From: an uncultured bacterium
Lineage (GTDB): Bacteria > Pseudomonadota > Gammaproteobacteria > Burkholderiales > Burkholderiaceae_F
Assembly: GCA_905215795.1 (NCBI GenBank)
Contig: CAJMRV010000020.1
Span: forward strand, 1 to 15,113
Length of the DNA: 15,113 nucleotides
Reading direction: 5' to 3'
Shown here piece by piece: positions 14,150-15,113 of the stretch. The position numbers and the translations under genes are program-made. The notes beneath the pieces are model-generated. The model searched no databases. It had not been told where the DNA came from and saw nothing but the letters and a program-made list of their open reading frames with translations. Position 1 is the first letter of the stretch. Each line of letters opens with the position of its first letter.

Positions 14150-14722
14150 TTAGCCCAGGCTCTTCAGGGCGAGGCGGATGCCCTCGCTCACCGAGACGTC
14201 CTGGGGAAGCGTCTTGACCGCCTTCTGGGCCTCGCGTTCGGAGTAGCCCAGGGCGACGAGCGCGCTGGTGATGTCGGCCTGGTTGACGGCCTGGGGCGGC
14301 AGGGAGGCGGCGAATCCGGCCCCCACGAGCTTGCCCTTGAGTTCAAGGACGAGGCGCTCGGCGGTCTTCTTGCCGATGCCGGGGATGCGCGTGAGCACGG
14401 CGGCGTCGCCCGCCTCGATGGCCGCGACGAGGTCCCCGGGCTGCATCCCGGAGAGCACGGCCAGGGCGATCCTCGGGCCCACGCCCGAGATCTTGATGAG
14501 CTCGCGGAAGGCGGCGCGTTCCTCGAGGCTCTTGAAGCCGTAGAGGAGCTGCGCGTCCTCGCGGACCACCATGTGGGTGTGGAGCACGATCCGGGCGCCC
14601 ACCGCGGGGAGTTCGCAGAAGGTCGACATGGGCACGTCGACTTCATAGCCGACGCCGTTGACGTCGACGAGGATCTTCGGAGGCGTCTTCTCGACGAGTT
14701 CTCCGGTGAGGCGTCCGATCAT
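14150..14722 (-). CDS. ruvA: Holliday junction DNA-binding protein RuvA
   Basis: RuvA tetramers hold the four-way junction flat and recruit RuvB. The 190-residue product (E. coli 203) has the N-terminal OB-fold beginning MIGRLTGELVEKTPPKILVD. It is followed by the two helix-hairpin-helix motifs: ELIKISGVGPRIALAVLS (about 74-91) and LTRIPGIGKKTAERLVLELK (about 110-129). The C-terminal domain III that contacts RuvB ends SALVALGYSEREAQKAV plus a short tail. Its ATG overlaps the ruvC stop by four bases (ATGA), which indicates translational coupling. Confidence 0.97.
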   Translation of the reverse strand: MIGRLTGELVEKTPPKILVDVNGVGYEVDVPMSTFCELPAVGARIVLHTHMVVREDAQLLYGFKSLEERAAFRELIKISGVGPRIALAVLSGMQPGDLVAAIEAGDAAVLTRIPGIGKKTAERLVLELKGKLVGAGFAASLPPQAVNQADITSALVALGYSEREAQKAVKTLPQDVSVSEGIRLALKSLG

Positions 14723-15113
14723 GGAATGACTCCTTTGTTCCTGAGCGTCTGGGTCCAGGCGCGCCGGCTCTTGCCGGTGCGGGCCCCGCGCGTTCGTTGG
14801 TTGGCGTAGGCGCCGGGCCTGGGGGCCGCGGCTTGTATGGTCCTGACGGCGTGCGAGTGGGCCGAGCAGATCGCGCAGGCGATTGCGTCGGATTCGTCCG
14901 AGGGGAGCACTTCGCCGAGGCCCAGGAGGATGGCGACGATGCGCTGGATGTCCTCCTTGAGCGCACGCCCCGATCCCGTCAGGGCCTGCTTGATCTCGCT
15001 CGGGGTGTACTCGTCGACGTCGAGTCCGGCGAAGGCCGCCGCGGTGATCGCGGCGCCGCGCGCCTGCCCGAGCACGAGCGTGCTCTGGGGGTTCATGTTC
15101 ACGAACACCTTCT
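14719..15113 (-). CDS. ruvC: Holliday junction resolvase RuvC (5' end outside window)
   Basis: RuvC is the dimeric endonuclease that cuts Holliday junctions symmetrically. The last 130 residues are visible, starting within KVFVNMNPQSTLVLGQARG, which matches the EQVF-x-LGQARG region of E. coli RuvC. The second and third catalytic aspartates of the C-terminal part are in LPSDESDAIA (E. coli D138 and D141). The first aspartate and the glutamate lie outside or right at the edge. The tail after the last catalytic helix is about 45 residues, basic and longer than in E. coli (about 26). The gene overlaps ruvA by four bases and starts the operon in this window. Confidence 0.94.
   Translation of the reverse strand, partial: KVFVNMNPQSTLVLGQARGAAITAAAFAGLDVDEYTPSEIKQALTGSGRALKEDIQRIVAILLGLGEVLPSDESDAIACAICSAHSHAVRTIQAAAPRPGAYANQRTRGARTGKSRRAWTQTLRNKGVIP

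Noticed and set aside
12866..14809. A 647-codon plus-strand frame opposite ruvA, ruvB and the membrane protein gene.
   Set aside because: Low-complexity Arg/Glu/Val/Asp product, fully antisense to the ruv genes; a shadow of GC-biased codon use.

Overview
The window is a GC-rich chromosomal stretch made almost entirely of housekeeping genes. Gene content and order point to a betaproteobacterium of the order Burkholderiales: ispB divergent from rplU-rpmA-obgE, with proB and proS downstream, and coaE-zapD behind ispB. The absence of pilus genes and the compact layout would suit a host-associated lineage such as Sutterellaceae, but that family-level guess is inference. I see no insertion sequence, phage gene, CRISPR array or other mobile element.

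Layout. Left part, minus strand (1-2773): zapD (cut by the window edge), coaE, a tRNA-Pro(CGG) gene with its own promoter and terminator, and ispB. Positions 2774-3121 hold divergent promoters. Middle, plus strand (3122-9620): rplU and rpmA closed by a strong terminator, obgE with a GTG start, an AzgA-type purine permease, proB, and proS. Right part, minus strand (9770-15113): ruvC (5' end outside the window), ruvA, ruvB, an unrecognised five-helix membrane protein, ybgC, tolQ, tolR and tolA, tightly packed and apparently one operon. Two back-to-back terminators lie between the converging proS and tolA.

How the genes work together. rplU, rpmA and obgE serve the large ribosomal subunit and its assembly. 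proB, proS and tRNA-Pro cover proline synthesis and charging. ispB makes the side chain of the respiratory quinone. coaE completes coenzyme A. zapD bundles FtsZ, and TolQRA pulls in the outer membrane at the same division site. RuvABC processes Holliday junctions. The permease salvages purine bases.

The most interesting non-coding signal is in front of proS (7776-7874). An extended -10 element overlaps the end of proB. It is followed by a terminator-like hairpin that ends only about 16 bases before the proS start, and a 17-codon frame with two proline codons runs through that hairpin. This looks like a possible proline-responsive attenuator. Other points to check are the structured proB leader, the rplU leader, the unknown membrane gene inside the ruv-tol operon, and the places where usual neighbours are missing (pilBCD, rppH, tolB-pal).
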